Positions 1-7,519 of a stretch of DNA of 13,054 nt are shown in pieces (position 1 is the first letter of the stretch; every line of letters starts with the position of its first letter). This DNA is from Sphingobacteriales bacterium (lineage in GTDB: Bacteria; Bacteroidota; Bacteroidia; Chitinophagales; Chitinophagaceae), in contig JAHEZF010000025.1 of assembly GCA_023251215.1 (NCBI GenBank), forward strand, positions 1-13,054. The letters run 5' to 3'. The notes under the pieces were generated by a model, which was given only the letters and a program-made list of their open reading frames with translations, ran no database searches and was not told the origin of the DNA. Both the position numbers and the translations under genes were made by a program.

Positions 1-136
1 CCTTAAATGATTTGCAAAAGTCAGGTAGAAGAATAAAAACGATTTTATTAATTATCTCTGAATTTGGTGTTATGGAAACCATGAAAGTGATTACAAAAAT
101 TCAGAATCTAAAAGCCCCTTTAGGGGTCGGGGTATT
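1..136 (+). other. Spacer upstream of actB
   Basis: No gene is confidently supported here. One forward frame is open from base 3 to a TGA at 138-140 that overlaps the actB start as ATGA. Its translation is basic, reads through a GC-rich palindrome and matches nothing I recognise, so I do not call it the end of actA. Another frame stops at 4-6, which could equally be the end of an upstream gene. A small palindrome (CCCC-TTTA-GGGG, 115-126) lies 10 bases before the actB ATG. I see no convincing Bacteroidota promoter of the TTTG / TAnnTTTG type. Confidence 0.5.
115..126. repeat. Short palindrome CCCC-TTTA-GGGG before actB
   Basis: CCCC at 115-118 and GGGG at 123-126 are complementary around TTTA, followed by TCGGGG. 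In RNA this is a four-pair GC hairpin ending 10 bases before the actB ATG. It belongs to the same general type as the other small GC palindromes in this operon's gaps. A role in actB translation initiation is possible but is inference only. Confidence 0.5.
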
Positions 137-3100
137 ATGAATAAGTACTGGCGAAGTTTCGGAGAAGTAAATGACCCGGAGAATTTTAAAAATCATTCGC
201 AGGATGAGTTCCGTGAAGAGCTGCCCTTTGAAGGATTTGATGATAAAAGACTGATTGATGCCAAAGCTCCCCGCAGGGATTTTTTGAAATATCTCGGTTT
301 CAGTACTGCAGCAGCTACGCTGGCGGCCAGTTGTAAAATTCCTGTACGGAAAGCTATTCCTTATGCCAACAAACCGGAGAACCTTATTCCGGGTGTGGCT
401 AAATATTATGCAACTACTTATGTGCAGGATGGCGATGTAATTCCTGTTGTTGCCAAAGTAAGGGATGGCCGCCCGATCAAAATTGACGGCAATGATCTTT
501 GTTCTTTTACTGGTGGAGGCACTTCTGCAAGAACACAGGCTTCTGTACTTGACCTGTACGATATGTACCGGTTAAAATTTCCCCAGCAAAAAACAAAAGA
601 AGGCAAATGGGAAGAGGTTCCCACTTTTGAACAGTTTGATAAATTGATTGCTGATGCAATGACAGCTTTAAATGGCCTGCCGGTTGTATTACTCACAGGC
701 ACTATTGTTTCTCCTTCCACTCAACAAATCATTTCAGAGTTTCTTTTAAAATATCCCGGCAGCAAACATGTGCAGTACGATGCAGTATCTTATAGCGGTA
801 TGTTGCTGGCAAATGAAGCCAGCGGTTTTGACAGAAAATTACCCAACTATAAATTTGATGCAGCCAAAGTAATAGTAAGCCTTGGCGCAGATTTTTTGGG
901 AACATGGCTCAGCCCGGTTGAGTTTGCCCGCGGTTATTCAAAAGGTCGCAAGATAGATGAGAAGAATCCGCAGATGAGCAAACACTACCAGTTTGAAAGC
1001 CATCTGAGCATGACCGGTGCGAATGCAGATGAACGATTTACTCATCGTCCTTCCGAGACAGGATCAGTTGTATTAGCCTTGGCTGCGGCCTTAGGAATAA
1101 GCGGTGTTTCTGCATCTGTTATTGCAGATGATAAATTGAAAAAAGGAATTGAAAAAGTTGCTGCTGACCTTAAATCTCACAATGGCGAAGCTCTTGTAGT
1201 TTGTGGTAGCAATGATGTAAATGTGCAGATGATTGTAAATGCTATCAATAATGCAATCGGCGCTTATGGTAAAACTATTGACTGGACTACGCCGGTTAAC
1301 TATCGCCAGGGAATTGATAAGGATATGCATGACCTGGTAGAACAGATGGATGCCGGTCAGGTTGGCGCTTTATTAATTTATGCAGCCAACCCTGCATATA
1401 ATTATCATGATACTGATAAATTCAAATCGGCAATTAAAAAAGTAAAACTTGCCGTTTCATTCAACAGGAAAATGAATGAAACAACCGAACTATGCCATTT
1501 TAGTATTCCTGATCATCACTACCTCGAAAGCTGGGGTGATGCAGAACCCAAAATTGGATACAGCTGTTTCATGCAGCCCACTATTTATCCTTTATTCAAA
1601 ACCCGTCCCTTCCAGACTTCTTTATTAAGATGGAGCGGTAACAATATTGACTACGAAACTTATTTTAAAAATTACTGGACCAATAAACTGGGTTCACCCG
1701 ATGCATTTGATAAAGCGTTACAGGATGGTATTCTTCAATCATCTCAGGCCTTTGCAGGTTCAGGTTCGTATAATAGCAATGCGGTTAATGATGCCGTGTC
1801 AGCAATTGGTTCTGCTAAAAAGGGAAGCGGAGCGGAACTGCTGATCTATCAAAAAGTTTCTATTGGCACCGGTTCACAGGCAGGCAATCCATGGTTACAG
1901 GAACTGCCCGACCCCATTTCCAAAGCCACATGGGACAATTATGCGATGATCTCCGTATCAAAAGCAAAAGAGCTCGGTATTAAACTGGACATGGATTATG
2001 AATATTATCCTGAGAAACCAGTTATCAAATTAACGATAGGAAAAAATGAAGTGGAATTACCGGTATTGGTTATTCCGGGCATGAATGCAGACACCATTGC
2101 TGTTGCTGTAGGGTATGGAAGAAGTGCGGGTTTGGGTAAAGCTTCTGAAGGAGTTGGCAAGAATGCCTATCTATATACATCGTTCAATGGTACTACTGTT
2201 GACTATCATGTTACCGGTATAGCAGCGGCCAATCTGAACAAAACATATAAACTTGCCCAGACACAAAAACACAATTCGTACGAAGGCCGTGTAGAAGTTG
2301 TAAGAGAAACATCGCTGGCTACTTTTAAAAAAGAGCCCAACACAATTCCCGAATACCGGGATGAACTGGTAAAAGACTTTGCCAAAAGCACAGGTGATTT
2401 TCGCAAAGAAGGTACACTGTACCCCGAACATGATCAACCCGGCATTAAATGGGGAATGAGCATTGACATGAATAGTTGTGTAGCCTGCGGCGCCTGTGTG
2501 GTGGCCTGCCATGCAGAAAACAATGTTCCGGTAGTTGGGAAAAGAGAAGTGCTTCGCTATCATGATATGCACTGGCTGCGCATTGACCGTTATTTTGTAA
2601 GTGATGAAAAAAACCCGGATGATCTGAAAGGCGTTGTTTTCCAGCCAATGCTTTGCCAGCATTGTGATAATGCGCCTTGTGAAAATGTTTGCCCCGTTGC
2701 TGCTACCACCCACAGCAGCGAAGGCATTAATCAAATGGTTTATAACCGTTGTATCGGTACAAGATTTTGTGCACAAAACTGTCCCTTCAAAGTGCGGCGG
2801 TTTAACTGGGCTGATTATACCGGCGCTGATAGCTTCCCCAATAACCAGGATCAAAAACTGATTGGGAAACTGGATGATGTGATATTCCAGATGAATGATG
2901 ACCTGACAAGAATGGTATTAAATCCCGATGTTACAGTTCGCAGCCGGGGTGTGATGGAAAAATGTACATTCTGCATGCAAAAACTACAGGCAGCCAAGTT
3001 AGATGCAAAAAAAGAAAACCGGATATTGAAAGATGGGGATGCCAAAACGGCTTGCCAAACCGCATGCCCTACCAATGCTATTGTGTTTGGCAATGCACAC

Positions 3101-3304
3101 GATAAACAAAGCATGCTGACCAAAGTACGGAACGATAATCCGCAGCGCAGTTTTTATGTGCTGGAACAATTGCATGTGCTTCCCAATATAACTTACCTGG
3201 CTAAAGTGAGAAATACGGAGGAAGTAATAGAAAGCGGCAAGCATGAAGTAACAGAGGGAAAAGAAACAATGCCGGCAGCAACAAAACCGGAAGAAACACA
3301 TTAA
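137..3304 (+). CDS. actB: Alternative complex III iron-sulfur subunit ActB (MopB-like plus 4Fe-4S ferredoxin domains)
   Basis: This is the large periplasmic subunit of the quinol:cytochrome c oxidoreductase alternative complex III, which relays electrons between the quinol site and the haem subunits. At 1055 aa it has the fused ActB length. Residues about 44-66 form a displaced Tat-like signal (R46-R47-D-F-L-K, then an Ala/Thr-rich stretch to C66), typical of the extended-Tat MoCo/4Fe-4S family. Residues about 70-750 resemble a molybdopterin oxidoreductase fold, which in known ActB proteins binds no molybdenum. The C-terminal ferredoxin part has four cysteine groups: C781/784/787/791, C840/843/848/852, C872/878/882 with T875 at the missing position, and C943/946/973/977. 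These 15 cysteines fit three [4Fe-4S] and one [3Fe-4S] cluster. The tail from about residue 1033 is Glu/Lys/Thr-rich. The start gives the family-typical opening MNKYWRSFGE. actC follows after 93 bp. Confidence 0.96.
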   Translation: MNKYWRSFGEVNDPENFKNHSQDEFREELPFEGFDDKRLIDAKAPRRDFLKYLGFSTAAATLAASCKIPVRKAIPYANKPENLIPGVAKYYATTYVQDGDVIPVVAKVRDGRPIKIDGNDLCSFTGGGTSARTQASVLDLYDMYRLKFPQQKTKEGKWEEVPTFEQFDKLIADAMTALNGLPVVLLTGTIVSPSTQQIISEFLLKYPGSKHVQYDAVSYSGMLLANEASGFDRKLPNYKFDAAKVIVSLGADFLGTWLSPVEFARGYSKGRKIDEKNPQMSKHYQFESHLSMTGANADERFTHRPSETGSVVLALAAALGISGVSASVIADDKLKKGIEKVAADLKSHNGEALVVCGSNDVNVQMIVNAINNAIGAYGKTIDWTTPVNYRQGIDKDMHDLVEQMDAGQVGALLIYAANPAYNYHDTDKFKSAIKKVKLAVSFNRKMNETTELCHFSIPDHHYLESWGDAEPKIGYSCFMQPTIYPLFKTRPFQTSLLRWSGNNIDYETYFKNYWTNKLGSPDAFDKALQDGILQSSQAFAGSGSYNSNAVNDAVSAIGSAKKGSGAELLIYQKVSIGTGSQAGNPWLQELPDPISKATWDNYAMISVSKAKELGIKLDMDYEYYPEKPVIKLTIGKNEVELPVLVIPGMNADTIAVAVGYGRSAGLGKASEGVGKNAYLYTSFNGTTVDYHVTGIAAANLNKTYKLAQTQKHNSYEGRVEVVRETSLATFKKEPNTIPEYRDELVKDFAKSTGDFRKEGTLYPEHDQPGIKWGMSIDMNSCVACGACVVACHAENNVPVVGKREVLRYHDMHWLRIDRYFVSDEKNPDDLKGVVFQPMLCQHCDNAPCENVCPVAATTHSSEGINQMVYNRCIGTRFCAQNCPFKVRRFNWADYTGADSFPNNQDQKLIGKLDDVIFQMNDDLTRMVLNPDVTVRSRGVMEKCTFCMQKLQAAKLDAKKENRILKDGDAKTACQTACPTNAIVFGNAHDKQSMLTKVRNDNPQRSFYVLEQLHVLPNITYLAKVRNTEEVIESGKHEVTEGKETMPAATKPEETH

Positions 3305-3397
3305 GAATATTGATTACGGAAGAAAGAAAGGATTTGTGATTTGGAATTTATTATTTGTCCCGAAGGGATTCCTTCGGAAAAATTTTTATAATTTTTT
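3305..3397 (+). other. actB-actC spacer with hairpin
   Basis: This 93-bp AT-rich gap contains the sequence TTTGGAATTTATTATT (3340-3355), which recurs with one mismatch before coxB, and a GC-rich palindrome at 3358-3379. T-rich sequence follows up to the actC ATG. There is no Shine-Dalgarno-like sequence next to the start. Confidence 0.6.
3358..3379 (+). repeat. Palindromic element, family 1 copy A (possible attenuator hairpin)
   Basis: CCGAAGG (3360-3366) pairs with CCTTCGG (3371-3377) around GATT. The 22-bp unit matches the perfect palindrome at 10546-10567 in 18 of 22 positions. One pair has changed on both sides (G-C here, A-T there), which fits maintenance of base pairing. AAAAATTTTT follows directly, then a T6 run just before actC, so partial transcription termination or mRNA processing between actB and actC is conceivable. 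Full termination is unlikely inside an operon. Confidence 0.55.
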
Positions 3398-4852
3398 ATG
3401 GCATTACTCAGATACGAATCACAGGTTAGACCAGCGCTGGTTGAAGGCGATAAAGAATATCACCAGGTAACGGAAGATATCTGCAGGCCGGTAGAGGCAA
3501 AACCAGGTAAATTATGGTGGATCGGGTTTCTTATTTCAGTAGCGGTACTTGCCTTTGGTATTTTGTCCGTAACCATGGAGGTTATTTATGGTACAGGACA
3601 ATGGAACCTTAACAAAACAGTAGGTTGGGGATGGGATATCACCAATTTTGTGTGGTGGATCGGTATTGGTCATGCCGGAACCCTGATCTCGGCAATCCTG
3701 TTATTATTCCGCCAGGGTTGGAGAACGGGTGTGAACCGTGCTGCTGAAGCAATGACCATTTTTGCAGTAATGTGTGCAGGCCAGTTTCCCATCTGGCACA
3801 TGGGCCGTGTATGGGTTGCTTTCTTCACACTTCCGTATCCTAATACAAGGGGCCCGTTATGGGTGAATTTTAATTCGCCACTACTTTGGGATATATTTGC
3901 GATCTCAACTTATTTTACTGTATCAGTTTTATTCTGGTATACTGGTTTATTGCCGGATCTCGCTACACTGCGTGACAGGGCAAAAAGAAAATGGAGAAAA
4001 ATGTTTTATGGTGTAGCAGCATTTGGATGGACCGGCAGCACCAAGCATTGGCAAAGACATGAAGCATTAGCATTGGTATTGGCAGGCTTAAGCACCCCGC
4101 TGGTATTATCAGTACATACTATCGTGTCTTTCGACTTCGCTACATCTGTTGTTCCGGGCTGGCATACAACCATCTTCCCGCCTTACTTTGTGGCAGGTGC
4201 TATCTTTTCCGGATTCGCCATGGTGCAAACATTGCTGGTGGTTACCAGAAAAGTTTTGGGACTGGAAGAATACATCACCATCGAACATATTGATGTGATG
4301 AATAAAATTATTGTGCTGACAGGATCTATTGTAGGTATCGCTTATCTCACTGAATTGTTCATGGCCTGGTATTCATATGCACCTTACGAATGGTTTGCCT
4401 TCAGGCAAAACCGGATAAATTTGTTCAGTCCTTATGGATGGGCATACTGGATCATGATGTTTTGTAATGTGGTGTCACCACAGGTATTCTGGATCAGGAA
4501 AATGCGAAGGAACCTGATGATCACATTTTTTATGTCCATCCTGATTAATATTGGGATGTGGTTTGAACGGTTTGTGATCATCGTTACATCTGTTTACCGG
4601 GATTATTTGCCAAGTGCCTGGAGCACTTATTACCGGCCTACCATCTGGGAGGTTGGTTTTTACATGGGAACATTCGGGTTGTTCTTTACCTGTTTTTTCC
4701 TGTTTGCTAAATTTTTCCCGGTGATAGCCCTGGCCGAGATCAAACATATTTTAAAACGAAGCGGTGGAAATTATAAAAAGAAGATGGATGAAATAGAGCA
4801 TGAAAGAACTGAAGAATTTGCAGAGCAACATGGGCATGATCATGGAGCATAA
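3398..4852 (+). CDS. actC: Alternative complex III membrane subunit ActC (NrfD/PsrC family)
   Basis: ActC is the polytopic membrane subunit that carries the menaquinol oxidation site and is thought to take part in proton transfer. The 484-aa product has about ten hydrophobic segments, the first at residues 40-62 and the second at 82-104, as expected for NrfD-type proteins. Polar residues inside or beside membrane segments are candidates for the quinol site or proton path: H92 in GHAGT, H134 in FPIWHMGR, D165, and H240 to D246 in HTIVSFD. The soluble C-terminus is charged and ends His-rich (EQHGHDHGA). The start follows a T-rich leader with no Shine-Dalgarno sequence. The gene lies between actB and actD, the standard order. 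It is distinguished from its paralogue ActF by length, position and the FPIWHMGR region. Confidence 0.95.
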   Translation: MALLRYESQVRPALVEGDKEYHQVTEDICRPVEAKPGKLWWIGFLISVAVLAFGILSVTMEVIYGTGQWNLNKTVGWGWDITNFVWWIGIGHAGTLISAILLLFRQGWRTGVNRAAEAMTIFAVMCAGQFPIWHMGRVWVAFFTLPYPNTRGPLWVNFNSPLLWDIFAISTYFTVSVLFWYTGLLPDLATLRDRAKRKWRKMFYGVAAFGWTGSTKHWQRHEALALVLAGLSTPLVLSVHTIVSFDFATSVVPGWHTTIFPPYFVAGAIFSGFAMVQTLLVVTRKVLGLEEYITIEHIDVMNKIIVLTGSIVGIAYLTELFMAWYSYAPYEWFAFRQNRINLFSPYGWAYWIMMFCNVVSPQVFWIRKMRRNLMITFFMSILINIGMWFERFVIIVTSVYRDYLPSAWSTYYRPTIWEVGFYMGTFGLFFTCFFLFAKFFPVIALAEIKHILKRSGGNYKKKMDEIEHERTEEFAEQHGHDHGA

Positions 4853-4936
4853 GGCCAGTTGGCAGTCAGGAGTTCAGAGTCGGGAGTCAATTCCCGCTTT
4901 CCGGATACTGAATCAGAACTCAGAACTAAAATAAAT
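4853..4936 (+). other. actC-actD spacer; in-frame extension rejected
   Basis: The spacer is built from short related words (GGAGTTCAGAGTCGGGAGTC, then CAGAACTCAGAACT). A small hairpin pairs CGGGA (4881-4885) with TCCCG (4892-4896). A TTG at 4859 is in frame with actD and would add 26 residues, but that extension is repeat-derived and unlike any ActD N-terminus. I treat the stretch as non-coding, possibly the remains of a dispersed intergenic repeat. Confidence 0.6.
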
Positions 4937-5527
4937 ATGGCGATAAAAAAATTTATAACAGGCAATTTTACCGATGAGGCAGTGCTTTTTCCCGCAGTGA
5001 AAAAAGTACGCAGGGCCGGCTATAAAATTCACGAAGTGTTCACGCCTTTCCCGATACATGGTCTGGATAAAGCGATGGGTCTTCGGGATACAAGCCTGCA
5101 TACTGCCGGATTTATATATGGTATAACCGGTACCGCAACTGCTGTTGGTTTCATCACCTGGGCATTGACGATTGACTGGCAATTGAACTTTGGCGGCAAA
5201 CCATTTTTCTCTTTGCCTGCATGGATACCCATTACATTTGAGCTGACGGTATTATTTGCTTCAGTCGGGATGGTGCTTACATTTTGTTACCTGTGCCAGA
5301 TGGCTCCTTTTGTCAAGAAAGATCATTTCAACCTCCGCTCCACCGATGACTTGTTTGTTATAGCGCTTGAATGCACCGATAAAACCAATGAAAGTGAAGT
5401 AATGATTTTTTTACAGAGTATCGGCGCCAAAGAAGTGCAGGTTCAATATAAAGAGACCGGCTGGTGGCTGGGCCGTTATGATAAAGACAGAAAACGATTT
5501 GAGAAAAAAACAGAAACAGTTCATTAA
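4937..5527 (+). CDS. actD: Alternative complex III membrane subunit ActD (DUF3341)
   Basis: ActD is the small membrane subunit of alternative complex III that packs against the ActC/ActF core. It has no cofactor motif. From the ATG at 4937 it is 196 aa. A soluble N-terminal part of about 55 residues opens MAIKKFITGNF and includes the conserved-looking FTPFPIHGLDKAMGL. Two transmembrane helices follow at about 57-79 and 98-124, then a soluble C-terminal domain containing GAKEVQVQY. I chose the ATG over an upstream in-frame TTG because the protein then begins with the expected family sequence and the upstream codons are repeat-like. The leader is A-rich (aactaaaataaat) with no Shine-Dalgarno sequence. 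actE starts 18 bp after the stop. Confidence 0.93.
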   Translation: MAIKKFITGNFTDEAVLFPAVKKVRRAGYKIHEVFTPFPIHGLDKAMGLRDTSLHTAGFIYGITGTATAVGFITWALTIDWQLNFGGKPFFSLPAWIPITFELTVLFASVGMVLTFCYLCQMAPFVKKDHFNLRSTDDLFVIALECTDKTNESEVMIFLQSIGAKEVQVQYKETGWWLGRYDKDRKRFEKKTETVH

Positions 5528-5545
5528 TAATTCTATAATTAACTG

Positions 5546-6178
5546 ATGATGAAAAAAATTTTGATCATAGGAGTATGTCTGCTGATGGTAGTGTTGGTAG
5601 CAGGCTGCAGCAGGGTGCGTCGCAATACCGGCCGTACCTATATGCCCGATATGGTGTACAGCCGGGCCTATGAAACGTATGCAGCTATTCCAGAAGGATT
5701 GAAAAAAGAAGGAGCAACCTATACAGCTATGCCTGTGCAGGGAACAGTGGCACGGGGTGATCTGTTTCCTTATACTTTAAAAAATGATTCAGCAGGATAT
5801 GCACAATCTGCTGCTGTAAAAAATCCCTTGCCGGCACTAAATACAAATGATTTCCTGGAAGCATCAAGACTTTTCCTGGTTAACTGCGGCATTTGTCATG
5901 GAGAAAAATTAGATGGCAATGGCCCGCTTTTTAAAAGCGGGGTCTATCCGCTTAAGCCTGCAACATTGGTCGGTGATTCCACATATCATGCTATGCCGGA
6001 AGGGACCATGTTTCATTCCATTACATACGGGAAGAACATGATGGGATCCTATGCATCGCAATTAAGTACAAAGCAGCGCTGGATGATTGTACATTACATA
6101 AAAGAAAAACAAGCAGCAAGTCCAATTGCGGCAGTTCCTGCTGCAGCCACAGACACTACTGCTAAAAAAGGAAAATAA
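5546..6178 (+). CDS. actE: Alternative complex III monoheme cytochrome c lipoprotein ActE
   Basis: ActE is a membrane-anchored periplasmic cytochrome c that receives electrons within alternative complex III and can act as exit point to the oxidase. The 210-aa precursor has a lipoprotein signal: basic MMKK, a hydrophobic core, and lipobox VAG-C21. Residues after C21 (SRVRR) lack the acidic pattern of Bacteroidota surface-export signals, fitting a periplasmic-facing protein. One haem c site, C114-G-I-C117-H118, is present. M165 or M166 in GKNMMGSYASQL is the likely sixth iron ligand. The tail after about residue 188 is Ala/Thr/Lys-rich and probably disordered. A second ATG directly follows the first, so initiation could be at residue 1 or 2. 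Function is strongly supported by position between actD and actF. Confidence 0.94.
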   Translation: MMKKILIIGVCLLMVVLVAGCSRVRRNTGRTYMPDMVYSRAYETYAAIPEGLKKEGATYTAMPVQGTVARGDLFPYTLKNDSAGYAQSAAVKNPLPALNTNDFLEASRLFLVNCGICHGEKLDGNGPLFKSGVYPLKPATLVGDSTYHAMPEGTMFHSITYGKNMMGSYASQLSTKQRWMIVHYIKEKQAASPIAAVPAAATDTTAKKGK

Positions 6179-6206
6179 TTTTTGGAGAAATAATAAAAAA
6201 ATTCTG

Positions 6207-7451
6207 ATGTCACTAAGGGAACAATTTATAGTACCTAAACGATACAACAAAACTGCGATTGGTTTGATGGCAGTAGGCCTGTTAGCCATCATCGCTTTGT
6301 ATGTAACGCACGGTTCAAAAAATGATCCGCATGAACAGGCCCGTTTCTGGGCAGCATTGCTGCATAACAGTGTTTACTTTTTACTGGTTGTAAATGCCGC
6401 CATGTTCTTTATTTGTGCCACTACACTTGCATGGGCCGGCTGGCCACTCAGTTTTCGCCGGGTGATGGAAGCAATTTCAACCGCCGTACCGGTTATAGGA
6501 GTAATATGTGCTATCATTCTTTTTACGATCTGTTTTGGAAGCAACCACGAATTATATCACTGGGCCGATTCAAAGCTTGTGCAAACCGATAAGGTGCTGC
6601 AATGGAAAGAAGGGTTTTTAAATAAAGGATTTTTTGCAGGGTGGACAATTTTCACCATTGTTTCCTGGTCATTACTGGGATGGAAGATGAGAAAACTTTC
6701 ACGCAGCCTGGATGAAAAACCAGTTGGCTCAATAGAAGAGGGGAGAAAATATATCTGGAAAAATACTGTCTGGGCCGCCCTGTTCATTGTTGTATTTGCT
6801 TTGACTGTGATGTCTTCTATTCCCTGGCTTTGGTTAATGAGCATTGATGCACACTGGTTCAGTACCATGTACAGTTGGTATACTTTTGCCAGCACATTTG
6901 TAGCCGGTATTGCATTGATCACCTTATTCGTTGTATTCCTGAAGAATAATGATTACCTGGAACTTACTAACCAGGAACATTTACATGATTTGGGTAAGTT
7001 TATGTTCGCTTTTTCTATATTTTGGACCTACCTGTGGTTCTCGCAGTTCATGCTTATTTGGTACAGTAACCAACCTGAAGAAACCATCTATTTTATAAAA
7101 CGAATCGGTAACTCGGCATACACGGCTCCCTATAAAGGAATTTTTTGGCTCATGTTCCTGATCAATTTCCTGGCGCCGCTTTTAATACTGATGACAAGGG
7201 GAGCAAAAAGAAATTATACAACGATCACTTTTATGTCATTGCTGATCCTGTTTGGTCACTGGCTCGATGTTTACCAAATGGTATTCCCGGGTCCGTCACC
7301 CGATCATGTGCCAATGCTGTTGTATGATTTTGCGGTTGGTCTTGGTTTTGTGGGATTGATCATGTTTGTAACGGGCAGGGCATTAAGCAAAGCCCCATTG
7401 CTGGCCAGGAACCATCCGTTTGTAAAAGAAAGTGTAATTCATCATACGTAG
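6207..7451 (+). CDS. actF: Alternative complex III membrane subunit ActF (NrfD-like)
   Basis: ActF is the second large polytopic subunit of alternative complex III, a paralogue of ActC without an established quinol site; a structural or proton-transfer role has been suggested. From the ATG at 6207 the product is 414 aa with about ten hydrophobic segments (roughly 15-34, 52-76, 90-110, 142-160, 187-207, 223-245, 262-285, 311-329, 336-357, 372-391). Motifs include LLHNSVYF, FWTYLWFSQFMLIWYSNQPE and FGHWLDVYQMVFP. The frame is open further upstream to 6126 inside actE. I reject that start because it would overlap actE by 53 bases and add a polar segment unlike the family, whereas MSLREQFIVPKRY is typical. 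The ActC-like core and position after actE make the call secure. Confidence 0.94.
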   Translation: MSLREQFIVPKRYNKTAIGLMAVGLLAIIALYVTHGSKNDPHEQARFWAALLHNSVYFLLVVNAAMFFICATTLAWAGWPLSFRRVMEAISTAVPVIGVICAIILFTICFGSNHELYHWADSKLVQTDKVLQWKEGFLNKGFFAGWTIFTIVSWSLLGWKMRKLSRSLDEKPVGSIEEGRKYIWKNTVWAALFIVVFALTVMSSIPWLWLMSIDAHWFSTMYSWYTFASTFVAGIALITLFVVFLKNNDYLELTNQEHLHDLGKFMFAFSIFWTYLWFSQFMLIWYSNQPEETIYFIKRIGNSAYTAPYKGIFWLMFLINFLAPLLILMTRGAKRNYTTITFMSLLILFGHWLDVYQMVFPGPSPDHVPMLLYDFAVGLGFVGLIMFVTGRALSKAPLLARNHPFVKESVIHHT

Positions 7452-7519
7452 AGAAAAGTTAAAAGGTTTAATGTTGTTTGTGTGAGATAGAATTTGGAAT
7501 TTATAATTGATAATAAAAT
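7452..7519 (+). other. actF-coxB spacer
   Basis: This 68-bp AT-rich junction separates the alternative complex III genes from the oxidase genes. It holds TTTGGAATTTATAATT (7493-7508), one mismatch from the copy at 3340-3355. TTTG at 7477 and the TAGAATTTG-like sequence at 7488 do not have the spacing of a Bacteroidota promoter, so I do not call one. I see no terminator, which fits cotranscription of the two halves. Confidence 0.5.

Noticed and set aside
3..140. Open forward frame overlapping the actB start as ATGA, possible end of actA
   Set aside because: The translation is basic, lacks any cytochrome c feature and runs through a palindrome. Only 45 codons are visible, which chance can explain.
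137..2440. ActB as a genuine molybdenum enzyme
   Set aside because: Fusion to the ActB ferredoxin domain and the act gene neighbourhood place it in alternative complex III, whose MopB-like domain is known to lack a molybdenum cofactor.
2171..2854. 227-codon reverse-strand open frame inside actB
   Set aside because: It lies wholly antisense to the conserved ferredoxin domain, and its protein resembles no family; a shadow of the coding strand.
6126..6206. Upstream start for actF within actE
   Set aside because: It would add 27 polar residues overlapping actE; the ATG at 6207 gives the family-like N-terminus.
7477..7496. Bacteroidota-type promoter before coxB (TTTG and TA-TTTG words)
   Set aside because: The -7-like word has three rather than two bases between TA and TTTG, and the spacing to the upstream TTTG is far below about 19 bases.
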